A DNA stretch of 64,000 nucleotides. It comes from Robertkochia aurantiaca. Its GTDB lineage: Bacteria > Bacteroidota > Bacteroidia > Flavobacteriales > Flavobacteriaceae. The stretch spans positions 248,001-312,000 of the forward strand of contig NZ_JAINZS010000005.1 of assembly GCF_020166495.1 (NCBI RefSeq), given 5' to 3'. The translations under genes and the position numbers were made by a program. The notes beneath the pieces are model-generated. The model searched no databases, was not told the origin of the DNA, and saw only the letters and a list, made by a program, of their open reading frames with translations. Below are positions 27,067-35,514 of the stretch, piece after piece (the first letter of the stretch is position 1; each line of letters starts with the position of its first letter).

Positions 27067-28446
27067 TTATGCCTTCGTGGCCGTGATCATACGTTTGGTT
27101 AATAAATTAAATCTAAAATACAAAAACAAAGCGGCAGTTGTCAGGCCCAGTAAAAGTCCGATCCAGATGCCCATATTACTTAATTCGGTATGTAGTCCCA
27201 GGTACCAGGAAACAGGAAAACCAATAATCCAGTAGGCGACGAATGTAATGAGGGTTGGTACCTTCACGTCCTGCAACCCTCTGAGCGCCCCCAGAAAAAC
27301 TACCTGGAACCCATCGGATATTTGGAAAAAGGCAGCCACCAGTAACAGCTGGCTGGCTATGGTGATCACCTCGGTATTATCGGCCATGTTGAGCAGATCG
27401 TGCTGATCGAGATACAATGTTGGCAGCCAGTGCCTGAATACAACGAATAAAACGGCAAAAAGCACTTCCAGGAGAAATGTCAGCATAAAAACCGATATAG
27501 CGATACGCCGCAATTCGGTAAAATTCTGCAATCCCTTTTGATTACCTACCCTGACCATGGCGGCCACACTAAGACCGACCCCGACCATATAGGTCATGCT
27601 GGAAAGGTTCAGGGCTATCTGATTGGCCGCCTGCGGATTTTTACCTAGTACTCCGCTCAACCATACCGCCGCGGTGAAAATAGCTACCTCGAAGAACATT
27701 TGCAAAGCCGAGGGAAAGCCGAGTTTCAGCATCTTTCTGACCTCCTTTTTTTCTATCAGGTGAAACCTGATGCCAAAGAGATAATCCTGTGTTCCCCTCC
27801 GCTTCTTCAGCAATAACCAGAGAAAAAGAACCATAATGGCCCTGGAAACGAAAGTTCCTATGGCAGCACCGATGATCCCCATTTCAGGGAACCCCCATTT
27901 CCCGAATATGAGCACATAATTGAGTAAGATATTGATCACATTGGCCAATACCGTGGCGTACATAGGGTACTTTGTTTGTGAAAGCCCGTCTGAGAACTGC
28001 TTTAAAGCCTGAAACATTACAAGAGGTATCAGCGAGAAAGCGACAATATCAAGATATGGCAATGCCAGGGTGACCACCTCTTCGGGCTGATCCATGGCAT
28101 ACATCAGGGGTTTTGCCAGCAGAATGACCAGAAAAAGCAAGACGGCAAGAATAGTACTGAGCACCATCCCGTGTTTAAGGGCCGAGCGCCCGTCGGCAAT
28201 ATTACCAGCTCCTTCTGCTTCCGCCACCAGCGGGGTGATGGCTGTCGAAAAACCTATTCCGAGCGACATAGCGATAAAAACAAAGCTATTCCCAAGCGAT
28301 ACCGCTGCGAGCTCTGCCGTACCCAGCTGACCAACCATCACATTATCTGCAAATGCGACGAAGGTATGGCCAAGCATACCTAAAATAACAGGGTAGGCCA
28401 GTTTAAAGTTATAAGCGAATTCGCGGGTGTACTGTCTGAGATACAT
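27067..28446 (-). CDS. MATE-family multidrug/sodium antiporter
   Basis: The 459-residue inner-membrane protein has twelve predicted hydrophobic segments in two homologous halves. The first half starts with the MATE signature PVILGMLGHTFVAFADNVMVGQLG and GIGFSTAITPLVAEAEGAG; the second half has GFPSALQMFFEVAIF and VAAMVRVGNQKG. MATE transporters export cationic or hydrophobic compounds using H+ or Na+ gradients. The NorM-like length and lack of a polysaccharide-flippase fold argue for efflux. It heads a run with the 75-residue protein and PAP2 genes. The substrate is not predictable. Confidence 0.92.
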   Translation of the reverse strand: MYLRQYTREFAYNFKLAYPVILGMLGHTFVAFADNVMVGQLGTAELAAVSLGNSFVFIAMSLGIGFSTAITPLVAEAEGAGNIADGRSALKHGMVLSTILAVLLFLVILLAKPLMYAMDQPEEVVTLALPYLDIVAFSLIPLVMFQALKQFSDGLSQTKYPMYATVLANVINILLNYVLIFGKWGFPEMGIIGAAIGTFVSRAIMVLFLWLLLKKRRGTQDYLFGIRFHLIEKKEVRKMLKLGFPSALQMFFEVAIFTAAVWLSGVLGKNPQAANQIALNLSSMTYMVGVGLSVAAMVRVGNQKGLQNFTELRRIAISVFMLTFLLEVLFAVLFVVFRHWLPTLYLDQHDLLNMADNTEVITIASQLLLVAAFFQISDGFQVVFLGALRGLQDVKVPTLITFVAYWIIGFPVSWYLGLHTELSNMGIWIGLLLGLTTAALFLYFRFNLLTKRMITATKA

Positions 28447-28481
28447 GGGTTTTCTTTAAAGGCTGGCAAAGATAAGCCATG

Positions 28482-29258
28482 CTATGGGATTAGCTTTGCT
28501 TCCTCCCAAAAAACATCCATTTCTTTAAGGCTCATCTCCTTTAATGATTTTCCCTGTTCAGCCGCCTTTTGCTCCAGGTAGAGAAAACGCTTGATGAATT
28601 TCTTATTGGTGCGTTCCAACGCATTTTCAGGATTGATATTCAGAAAACGGGCATAATTGATCATAGAGAATAATACATCGCCGAACTCTGCCTCTATCTT
28701 ATCGGGATCGCCTTTTTCAACTTCTTCCCGAAACTCATTCAATTCTTCATTCAGTTTATCCCAAACCTGTGATGGTTCTTCCCAGTCAAAACCCACACCC
28801 GCGACTTTATCCTGAATACGGCTGGCCTTCACCAGGGCAGGAAGACTTTTAGGAACTCCTTCCAGAACGCTTTTCTTCCCTTCTTTGAGCTTCAGGTTTT
28901 CCCAGTTCCTCTTTACCTCTTCTTCATCTTTCACCGTTACGTCGCCATATATATGAGGGTGTCTGTCGACCAGCTTATCGCAAATAGCTTCGGCTACATC
29001 TCCTATATCAAAAGCACCCTTTTCACTTCCGATCCTGGAATAGAATACGATATGCAACAGCACATCTCCCAATTCCTTTTTGATCTCATCCAGGTCATTG
29101 TCCAGTATGGCGTCTCCCAGTTCATACACCTCCTCTATGGTGAGATGCCTGAGTGATTGCAGGGTCTGCTTTCTGTCCCACGGACATTGCTCCCTCAGCT
29201 CTTCCATAATGGTCAGTAAGCGGTCAAGTGATTTCAATTGTGCTTCTCTGCTGTTCAT
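28482..29258 (-). CDS. mazG: Nucleoside triphosphate pyrophosphohydrolase MazG
   Basis: MazG hydrolyses nucleoside triphosphates to monophosphates, housecleaning damaged or excess NTPs. The 258-residue product contains two MazG helical domains (about 15-110 and 150-235). The first has CPWDRKQTLQSLRHLTIEEVYE over residues about 25-46 and a KKELGDVLLHIVF metal site; the second has EAEFGDVLFSMINYAR. I chose the ATG at 29256-29258 because the family starts right there; a long upstream in-frame extension lacks family similarity and overlaps the ATP-grasp gene. The ATP-grasp stop lies 4 bp upstream. In many Flavobacteriia mazG sits close to def and ruvX, as it does loosely here. Confidence 0.92.
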   Translation of the reverse strand: MNSREAQLKSLDRLLTIMEELREQCPWDRKQTLQSLRHLTIEEVYELGDAILDNDLDEIKKELGDVLLHIVFYSRIGSEKGAFDIGDVAEAICDKLVDRHPHIYGDVTVKDEEEVKRNWENLKLKEGKKSVLEGVPKSLPALVKASRIQDKVAGVGFDWEEPSQVWDKLNEELNEFREEVEKGDPDKIEAEFGDVLFSMINYARFLNINPENALERTNKKFIKRFLYLEQKAAEQGKSLKEMSLKEMDVFWEEAKLIP

Positions 29259-29262
29259 AGCT

Positions 29263-30318
29263 TTATGATTTATGGTTGAAAGCGATGCTTTTATACTTAC
29301 GGTATTGCAAATAACGGTCTTTTGCTTCAGAATATACAGGAAAACGAACCCCTTTCTCCCGATGAGCCATCGCAATTTCGAAGGCTTTTCTCCAGGTGAA
29401 AAGCATATCTTTCCATGCCTGAAAAACTCCGGTTTCGGGGTCATAAACATGGGTGGGCTCCGCGCCGATACCGTTGAGCTCTAATATCTTGATATTATCG
29501 CCTGAACGCAGGTGATCGATCGATGGCACCTTGATATCAAAGCGACCATACCAGAAGCCCTCTATCTGATCGCTGATCTGGTCGAATCGGGCACACAACT
29601 TATCATCGATCAGGTCATGACCATTTACGAACTTACAGCCTCTGTTATGGTTACCGATAGTCTCCAGGAGAATACGCTCCCCCTTTTGAGGGACCTGCTG
29701 CCATCGGTCTCCCAGCTCATCTTTTAATCTTCTCCATTGCAAACAGGCTCGGGGATCATTTCTTATAATGAAAGACAGGGTATCTTTTCCATTCCCGGTG
29801 ACAGTCAGAAATTCTTTCAGAGTCAGCGATAGTATATTCCCGTTTCGATGCCCCGGGATACGAGCATAGAATACCCCTACCTCTAGCTTATGGTTTACGA
29901 ATTCCTGCAACAACAGGTCGATCTTCTGATCTTTCAACAGATCTTCCAGTTGGGGTTCCGTTCTCACAAAATGTACGCCCAGCCCCCTAAACCCGATATC
30001 AGGTTTGAGAATAAGCGGAAAAGCAAGTCCTCTGCGCTTTATTTCCTGCAGTACATTCGAACAAGCTTCTCCTTTTCTGATCAGGATGGTTTCGGGTACC
30101 TGGTGAGAGGGAAGTCTGCCGTATATCTTTAACTTAGAGTCACTGAGGAGAAAACCGCGCTCAAAGCCCGGGTTGACCTGCAGGAACCAGAAAAGACTCC
30201 CTGCCCGGATCGATAACCAGAAGTGTTGCACTATCACGGGGAGATACAGTACCCAGGAAGGCCAGTGTTCTCTTGAGGTAGCCTTTATATACCATGATTT
30301 CAGATCTGTACTGTACAA
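29263..30318 (-). CDS. ATP-grasp domain protein, substrate unknown
   Basis: The 351-residue product has a hydrophobic N-terminal stretch (about 20-50, HWPSWVLYLPVIVQHFWL) followed by an ATP-grasp-like core. Recognisable parts are FPLILKPDIGFRGLGVHFV (nucleotide-binding Lys and Gly loop, about 98-116), LLLQEFVNHKLEVGVFYARIPG, and the metal-binding ILELNGIGAEPTHVYDP near residue 285. Similar Flavobacteriia proteins are sometimes called D-alanine-D-alanine ligase, but Ddl-type motifs are not complete. It probably forms an acyl-phosphate ligase reaction on an unknown carboxylate. Start is TTG. Packed between NRDE and mazG genes. Confidence 0.78.
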   Translation of the reverse strand: MYSTDLKSWYIKATSREHWPSWVLYLPVIVQHFWLSIRAGSLFWFLQVNPGFERGFLLSDSKLKIYGRLPSHQVPETILIRKGEACSNVLQEIKRRGLAFPLILKPDIGFRGLGVHFVRTEPQLEDLLKDQKIDLLLQEFVNHKLEVGVFYARIPGHRNGNILSLTLKEFLTVTGNGKDTLSFIIRNDPRACLQWRRLKDELGDRWQQVPQKGERILLETIGNHNRGCKFVNGHDLIDDKLCARFDQISDQIEGFWYGRFDIKVPSIDHLRSGDNIKILELNGIGAEPTHVYDPETGVFQAWKDMLFTWRKAFEIAMAHREKGVRFPVYSEAKDRYLQYRKYKSIAFNHKS

Positions 30319-30330
30319 GATTTCTTTCTG

Positions 30331-31002
30331 TTAAAGGCTCATTCGTTCCGGAATGTTTTGGTAGTAATGTAAAGACAGTTCCCTTCCGTCATGAATAACC
30401 TGTGTGATACTCACGGTTTTCACAAAACCCAGATCAAGAATGAAGTTATTGACCTGGTTCAGACCATGCAGATCGAGAACAGTTTCTGCAGTGATATCTT
30501 CAGATTCAAGGAACCGCTCAAAACGACTCAGTTTCTTCTGGTGTTCGGCAGAGGAATAAAGCGTAGCTGACGACCACAAATGAGGCCTGTTCTTATCCAG
30601 AAAAATGTGATGCCGGTTTTCCCCATCCCAAACCAATACCTGTAAGAGTTCATCAAGGAGAATCAGCGTAAAGGGCTCAACGCCCTGAAGTTCCACCTCT
30701 TGTATAAAGCTTACAAAATCTTCATGAGAAAGAGCATCGGTCAGTATCAACCCGCGACTTCGCCGGTAAGGCGGATCGTGTTTATGGAACTCAAAGCCTC
30801 CGTTGAGCAGACAAACCAGGCGACCCCGGTCGTCTTTGGCGATCCAGCTACCCATCTTTTCACCGTCAACCGGACCATAGAAGGAATGACCGTTGTCTAA
30901 TTTTCTGTATCGGGGTTCGAGCGTTTTCCGCCCTGGCGCTTCATCTCGGTTGGAGGTAAAGATATAACCGTTCCCTACAGGAATATAACTTACTGTGCAC
31001 AT
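30331..31002 (-). CDS. NRDE/TANGO2-family protein
   Basis: The 223-residue cytoplasmic protein starts MCTVSYIP and carries the TSNRDEAP motif near residue 16-22, the hallmark of the NRDE family to which human TANGO2 belongs. Cys2 is conserved and may be an Ntn-hydrolase-like nucleophile. The biochemical role is unsettled; heme or lipid trafficking has been proposed for eukaryotic relatives. The start overlaps the end of the DinB-like gene by 13 bp, and the ATP-grasp gene starts 12 bp after its stop, so the three are one transcript. Confidence 0.85.
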   Translation of the reverse strand: MCTVSYIPVGNGYIFTSNRDEAPGRKTLEPRYRKLDNGHSFYGPVDGEKMGSWIAKDDRGRLVCLLNGGFEFHKHDPPYRRSRGLILTDALSHEDFVSFIQEVELQGVEPFTLILLDELLQVLVWDGENRHHIFLDKNRPHLWSSATLYSSAEHQKKLSRFERFLESEDITAETVLDLHGLNQVNNFILDLGFVKTVSITQVIHDGRELSLHYYQNIPERMSL

Positions 31003-31496
31003 GAATTTCTGTTTCTGATAGTTGATACCGCCACCCCAAATTCTTCTGGAAGCGTGAACCCGTTTGTCATTTCCCGAATCCCTATTCTGATAAGTGCCTC
31101 ATGATGCACCAGGTGTTCCAGATTATAGAGTAACTCTCTGTTAAAGGTAGTCGATACAGTCTCGGTGTTATCATCACCATTTGACAGATTCATCGAGAGC
31201 ATCAATGGTCCTGAAAAATCGGTTGCTTTCAGCTCCCCTATCAATTGCCTGATACGATCCCGGCACAGAGCAGGGTTCAGCTCCAGCTCAGGTTCCCGGC
31301 TTCGACTGTCGTAATTTACCGAGCCGTTTCCGATACCCTTTATAAGACATTGGTAGAACTCGATCACGTGTCTCAAGTGCATCCCTATGCTGGCATTGCT
31401 TAGCACCTCGTGTCTCTGTTTAAAGTCTTCAGCTTTGATCGTTTCCAACAACCCAATGAGTTGTTCAAGCTTAGCGATGGTGGTTTGTTTTATCAT
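30990..31496 (-). CDS. DinB-like four-helix protein
   Basis: The 168-residue product is all-helical. Histidines placed as in the DinB/YfiT metal-binding family are visible in SIGMHLRHVIEFYQ (about residues 36-49) and NLEHLVHHEALIRIGI (about 128-143). Bacterial DinB-like proteins include thiol transferases and uncharacterised damage-inducible proteins. I chose the ATG at 31494-31496; an upstream in-frame start adds 13 residues. It opens the DinB-NRDE-ATP-grasp-mazG transcript, after a terminator that ends the DUF5606 unit upstream. The substrate is unknown. Confidence 0.7.
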   Translation of the reverse strand: MIKQTTIAKLEQLIGLLETIKAEDFKQRHEVLSNASIGMHLRHVIEFYQCLIKGIGNGSVNYDSRSREPELELNPALCRDRIRQLIGELKATDFSGPLMLSMNLSNGDDNTETVSTTFNRELLYNLEHLVHHEALIRIGIREMTNGFTLPEEFGVAVSTIRNRNSCAQ

Positions 31497-31556
31497 TAGA
31501 GAGATTATTCTTAGGTGTTCGCCGACCAACTCCACTCATACCGATTAAAGATAAAC

Positions 31557-31590
31557 AAAAAAGCCTTCCCCGTTTCCGGGAAGGCTTTTG
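31557..31590 (-). terminator. Terminator after the DUF5606 gene
   Basis: The stem AAAAGCCTTCCC / GGGAAGGCTTTT with a CGTTTCC loop reads as a T-rich terminator on the minus strand, directly downstream of the DUF5606 gene. Confidence 0.82.
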
Positions 31591-31613
31591 ATAAAATTAT
31601 CGGTAAATAATAT

Positions 31614-32063
31614 TTAAGACTCTTTTTCCTCTTCTTGAGAAGCTTTTTCCTCCGAAGCCTTTTCTTCTGAAGTATCTTCGAAATCGGTTATACCCTTATC
31701 TACAAGAATATTATACCACTGAATTACTTTCTTGATATCACTGGCATAAACCCTGTCTTCATCATAATCGGGCAGTACTTCAAAAAAATACTCCTCCAGT
31801 TTGATCTTGGACTCCTTATGTGAAACAGACGTTTTCTCACCATTTTCCTTCTCCTTGATCTTTGCAAAGACCTCCTTCAGGGGAACCTCTTCGGTAAGCG
31901 TGTAGATCGCAATCTCTGAAAGAAGGCTCACATTATTCCTGAGCCCAACAGTCATTCGTTTCCCGTCTGCAAGGGATTCAGCTACAAATCCCGTTCTGGT
32001 TTGGGCTACCAGGTTATATAAGCCGGGCTTTCCTGAAATAGCCAAAATTTTATCAAACTCCAT
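31614..32063 (-). CDS. DUF5606 domain protein
   Basis: The 149-residue protein has the Bacteroidota DUF5606 domain: residues 1-60 form a small beta domain starting MEFDKILAISGKPGLYNL, followed by a linker and a helical part near 85-125. The C-terminal ~25 residues are an EEKASEEKASQ-type acidic low-complexity tail. The domain is commonly encoded just downstream of peptide deformylase, as here (55-bp gap). Co-expression suggests a translation-linked role, but nothing is known of its activity. Confidence 0.85.
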   Translation of the reverse strand: MEFDKILAISGKPGLYNLVAQTRTGFVAESLADGKRMTVGLRNNVSLLSEIAIYTLTEEVPLKEVFAKIKEKENGEKTSVSHKESKIKLEEYFFEVLPDYDEDRVYASDIKKVIQWYNILVDKGITDFEDTSEEKASEEKASQEEEKES

Positions 32064-32118
32064 ATGCTTCTTTTTTAGGTCGACAAATATCTATGCTTTG
32101 ATGCGATTATCAAAAGGA

Positions 32119-32709
32119 TTACCTTCCTTTTTTGGCAAGGGGAAAGCGCATTTTGTAATCCACTTTGATCTTACCTTTCGAGATATTGGCAAGCTTGCCT
32201 TTAAGCAATCTCTTTTTCAGGCTCGAAAGCTTGTCGGTGAAAAGCACCCCTTCAATATGATCGTATTCGTGTTGAATGACCCTGGCCGCGAGCCCTTCGT
32301 AGGTCTCTTCATGATGATTGAATTCCCGGTCGTAATACGAGATGGTGATCTTTGGCTTACGACGCACATCTTCCCGAATATCAGGAATACTCAGGCAGCC
32401 TTCGTTAAAAGACCATTCATCACCCTCTTCCTTTGTGATCTTCGGGTTGATAAAAACCTGTTTGAATTCTGACAATTGCTCACGATCTTTCTCATCGAGG
32501 TCTTCGTCTTCAGAAAAAGGAGAGGCATCAACGATGAAGAGTCGTATCGGTAAACCGATCTGCGGAGCTGCCAGTCCTACACCATAAGCATTATACATGG
32601 TATCGAACATATTGTCGATCAGGGTTTGCAGGTCTTTGTAAGACGCTTCTATCTCTTCTCCTTTGACTCTTAAAACAGGATCGCCGTAGGCAACAATAGG
32701 TAAAATCAT
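32119..32709 (-). CDS. def: Peptide deformylase
   Basis: Def removes the formyl group from the initiator Met of new proteins. The 196-residue enzyme has all three motifs: GVGLAAPQIG (residues 43-52), EGCLS (103-107, with metal ligand C105) and QHEYDH (146-151, with ligands H147 and H151 and catalytic E148). I chose the ATG at 32707-32709, which gives the canonical MILPIVAYGDPVLR start. The next gene upstream on this strand is the small T9SS cargo, 90 bp away; ruvX lies beyond it. No fmt gene is nearby. Confidence 0.95.
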   Translation of the reverse strand: MILPIVAYGDPVLRVKGEEIEASYKDLQTLIDNMFDTMYNAYGVGLAAPQIGLPIRLFIVDASPFSEDEDLDEKDREQLSEFKQVFINPKITKEEGDEWSFNEGCLSIPDIREDVRRKPKITISYYDREFNHHEETYEGLAARVIQHEYDHIEGVLFTDKLSSLKKRLLKGKLANISKGKIKVDYKMRFPLAKKGR

Positions 32710-32799
32710 GAACTCAACACATTTATTCCACAAAGGCGCAAAAATACGAACTTAATCCTAATAGGATCAAGATTTCTTTGTGAATATCAGGCTGATTTC

Positions 32800-33222
32800 T
32801 TAGCGAATTATAACCTTTTTGGTGATCTGAATACTGTCTGATTTGACATTCAGAATGTAGACACCGGCACCCAGGTCAGAGACGTTCATGGTCATACTGT
32901 TTTTCTCTGTGGAAAGGCGTTTGACCATTTTTCCTGTGATGTCATAAAAAGCGATTTCCTTTTTACCCGTTCCCGAAAGTGCGATGTTTAAGTTGTCTTT
33001 ACGGTTAACAGGATTGGGATAAACCTTTACAAGGTCGCTGCTACCCTGAGTCGGGTTTTGAAGCAACAGGCGGTATTCCATAGACCACAGCGGTAGGTTC
33101 GCTGAATCAATAACATGATTTTTATCCCCTTCGCCAGGCAATAACCTTACAGGATCTCCGTTAAAAGAGAAGCTTAGCTGAAAGAAGATAAAACATAAAA
33201 AAAGAGTAGTTTTTTGATTCAT
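32800..33222 (-). CDS. Very small T9SS cargo protein (type A sorting domain)
   Basis: The 140-residue product consists of a signal peptide (about 1-20), a linker of about 45 residues without recognisable fold, and a type A T9SS C-terminal domain (about 65-140). The tail shows VYPNPV, a KEIAFYDITGKMV strand pair, LGAGVYILNVKSD and the closing KKVIIR. T9SS would carry it across the outer membrane and attach or release it. The cargo portion is almost absent, so it may be a peptide-like surface protein or a decaying gene. It lies between ruvX and def. Confidence 0.82.
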   Translation of the reverse strand: MNQKTTLFLCFIFFQLSFSFNGDPVRLLPGEGDKNHVIDSANLPLWSMEYRLLLQNPTQGSSDLVKVYPNPVNRKDNLNIALSGTGKKEIAFYDITGKMVKRLSTEKNSMTMNVSDLGAGVYILNVKSDSIQITKKVIIR

Positions 33223-33355
33223 TCATTGGCATTAAAAGGTTAAACATTTGATTTGGGGTAAATCATTAAATGACTAATAGTCAATATACAAAGTTAAAAA
33301 TTTTTCAATACCGGCGTGATTTTTACTGAAAATTAATACAATTTTCACGATATCT

Positions 33356-33769
33356 TTATGGATTTGCTTCCATATATGACTGTAAAATAAGAGTAGCGCT
33401 CACCTGATCCAACAAGGCTTTGTCTCTCCTTTTCTTTTTTTTCACTCCTCCGTCGATCATCGATTGAAAGGCCATTTTTGAGGTGAATCGCTCATCGTAC
33501 CTGACCACTTTCAGGTCAGGAAAGCGAGCTTTCAGTTTGTCCAGGAATTTCCTGATCTTCTCCTCCACCTCTGATTCCTGGTTATTCATTCGTTTGGGCG
33601 CTCCCACAACCACGGTGTCTACTTTTTCCTTCAACAAATATCCTTCCAGAAAATCCAGTAATTCAGCGGTAGGCTTCGTCGTCAGAGCTGAGGCGATCAG
33701 CTGCATTTCATCGGTCACCGCGATTCCGGTTCGTTTTTCCCCATAATCAATACCCATCAATCGTGCCAT
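33356..33769 (-). CDS. ruvX: RuvX/YqgF family Holliday junction resolvase-like RNase
   Basis: The 137-residue RNase H-fold protein belongs to the YqgF/RuvX family, essential in many bacteria for 16S rRNA 5'-end processing and implicated in junction resolution. The acidic residues are in MGIDYGEKRTGIAV (D8), VVVGAPKRMN, RYDERFTSKMA and LLDQVSATLILQSY. Length is typical. It is divergent from dapD (100 bp). In related genomes it commonly precedes def; here a T9SS gene comes between them. Confidence 0.92.
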   Translation of the reverse strand: MARLMGIDYGEKRTGIAVTDEMQLIASALTTKPTAELLDFLEGYLLKEKVDTVVVGAPKRMNNQESEVEEKIRKFLDKLKARFPDLKVVRYDERFTSKMAFQSMIDGGVKKKKRRDKALLDQVSATLILQSYMEANP

Positions 33770-33844
33770 ATGATAAATTTTAACAAAAATACGGCTTATT
33801 CTGTTACAGCTGTAAAACCACTCTGCAGGTTATTCTTTAGCATG

Positions 33845-33852
33845 TATCTTTG
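33845..33852 (+). promoter_or_regulatory. Putative -7 box for dapD
   Basis: TATCTTTG fits TAnnTTTG and lies 17 bp before the dapD ATG, in the divergent ruvX/dapD gap. The -33 element is not clear. Confidence 0.45.
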
Positions 33853-33869
33853 CGGGAAAATCAACACTG

Positions 33870-34685
33870 ATGGAAGAAATTCGAAATATCATTGAGAATG
33901 CCTGGGACAACCGGGAGCTGTTAAAAAGCAAAACCACTATAGATACGATCAGAAAGGTAATCGACCTGCTTGACACAGGTGAATTACGGGTTGCCACCCC
34001 TACCGGTAACGGTTGGCAGGTAAACGAATGGGTAAAGAAGGCGGTAGTGCTTTATTTTCCTATTCAAAAGATGGAAACCCTTGAGGCAGGCCCGCTGGAA
34101 TTTCATGACAAGATACCTCTGAAAAGAGGATACGCAGAAAAAGGTATCAGGGTAGTACCCCATGCGGTGGCAAGGCACGGAGCCTTCATTTCCAAGGGCA
34201 CCATTCTTATGCCCAGTTATGTCAATATAGGTGCATATGTGGATGAAGGTACCATGGTCGACACCTGGGCTACCGTTGGAAGTTGCGCCCAGATCGGCAA
34301 GAACGTTCACCTGAGCGGAGGCGTGGGTATAGGTGGGGTTCTGGAACCACTGCAGGCTGCACCCGTCATTATCGAAGACAATGCTTTTCTCGGGTCACGT
34401 TCTATAGTAGTTGAAGGAGTTAAAGTTGAAAAAGAAGCTGTACTGGGTGCCAATGTGGTGCTGACCGCTTCTACCAAAATCATAGATGTCACCGGTAGCG
34501 AAGCAACTGAGTACAAGGGCAGGGTCCCCGCCCGGTCGGTTGTCATCCCCGGTAGTTACACCAAGCGATTTCCCGCCGGTGAATATCAGGTGCCTTGTGC
34601 CCTGATCATAGGCAAACGCAAAGAGAGCACCAACAAAAAAACATCGCTTAATGAGGCGCTCAGAGAATACGATGTAGCGGTATAA
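33870..34685 (+). CDS. dapD: Tetrahydrodipicolinate N-succinyltransferase
   Basis: DapD catalyses the succinyl-CoA-dependent step of the succinylase branch of lysine and meso-diaminopimelate synthesis. The 271-residue product has the helical N-terminal domain (about 1-100) and a left-handed beta-helix of hexapeptide repeats (about 105-225: ISKGTILMPSYVNIGAYVD and onward). The conserved VGSCAQIGKNVHLSGGVGIGG segment is clear. A trimer is expected. With lysA at 62 kb, two steps of one pathway are in the window, but the genes are not linked. Confidence 0.95.
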   Translation: MEEIRNIIENAWDNRELLKSKTTIDTIRKVIDLLDTGELRVATPTGNGWQVNEWVKKAVVLYFPIQKMETLEAGPLEFHDKIPLKRGYAEKGIRVVPHAVARHGAFISKGTILMPSYVNIGAYVDEGTMVDTWATVGSCAQIGKNVHLSGGVGIGGVLEPLQAAPVIIEDNAFLGSRSIVVEGVKVEKEAVLGANVVLTASTKIIDVTGSEATEYKGRVPARSVVIPGSYTKRFPAGEYQVPCALIIGKRKESTNKKTSLNEALREYDVAV

Positions 34686-34712
34686 ACAGATGGTCAGGTG
34701 AACGGCTTTCAT

Positions 34713-34720
34713 TATATTTG
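34713..34720 (+). promoter_or_regulatory. Putative -7 box for the GT2 gene
   Basis: TATATTTG matches TAnnTTTG, 20 bp before the TTG start at 34741. No -33 TTG at standard spacing. Confidence 0.42.
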
Positions 34721-34740
34721 CAAACCTAAATCCTGACCTT

Positions 34741-35505
34741 TTGAACACAAATCCTGTCCTTAGCGCAGTGATCATCACCTTCAATGAGATCGATCACATC
34801 AAGGAATGCATAGCAAGTATCGATTTTGCTGACGAGATCATCGCAGTAGATTCATACAGTTCAGACGGTACCTGGGAGTGGCTGAAGAGCCACCCCCAAA
34901 TTACCGCCGTACAACACCCCTTTCGAAATTTTACCGAACAAAAGAATTTTGCTCTCGCCCAAGCTACAGGAAAATGGGTTTATTTTCTCGATGCCGATGA
35001 AAGAGTGACCCCTGCCTTAAAAGAAGAGATCTCTGAGGTCATCGCTCTCACCGATAGCCATGATGCCTACTGGAATTACCGTAGTTTTATGTTTCAAAAC
35101 AAGAGACTGTACTTCAGCGGTTGGCAGACCGATAAAGTCTATCGTTTGTTCAAAAGGGAAAAATGTCGTTTTACCGACAAACGCATCGTGCATGAGACTC
35201 TCGAAGTGAACGGTACAGAGGGCTACCTGAAAGAAAAATTGATCCATTACTCTTACAAGGATTTCGATGACTACAGGTCTAAAATGCTGCATTACGGAAG
35301 ACTGAAGGCGGTTGAGGCTCACAGGCAGGGTAAGTCATGGACCATATTTCACCAGTATCTGAGACCCACCTGGAAATTTTTCAATCATTTCTTTTTGCGA
35401 ATGGGATTTCTGGATGGCAGCAAAGGCGCTACCATCTCTTACCTGAATGCACTTGGTGTTTTTGAAAGATACCGGGAATTGAAGAAGCTAAAGAAACGTC
35501 AGTAA
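34741..35505 (+). CDS. Glycosyltransferase family 2, WaaE/KdtX-like
   Basis: The 254-residue cytoplasmic enzyme has a GT-A fold. The N-terminus LSAVIITFNEIDHIKECIAS and DEIIAVDSYSSDGTWE bind the nucleotide sugar, and FLDADERVTPAL holds the DxD-like metal site (about residue 87). The FTEQKNFALAQATGKWV segment is characteristic of WaaE-type beta-1,4-glucosyltransferases of LPS core assembly. Start is TTG. It opens the 34.7-40.7 kb glycan island; the convergent epimerase gene ends 9 bp away. The sugar donor is inferred only. Confidence 0.88.
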   Translation: MNTNPVLSAVIITFNEIDHIKECIASIDFADEIIAVDSYSSDGTWEWLKSHPQITAVQHPFRNFTEQKNFALAQATGKWVYFLDADERVTPALKEEISEVIALTDSHDAYWNYRSFMFQNKRLYFSGWQTDKVYRLFKREKCRFTDKRIVHETLEVNGTEGYLKEKLIHYSYKDFDDYRSKMLHYGRLKAVEAHRQGKSWTIFHQYLRPTWKFFNHFFLRMGFLDGSKGATISYLNALGVFERYRELKKLKKRQ

Positions 35506-35514
35506 GGAACCGGT

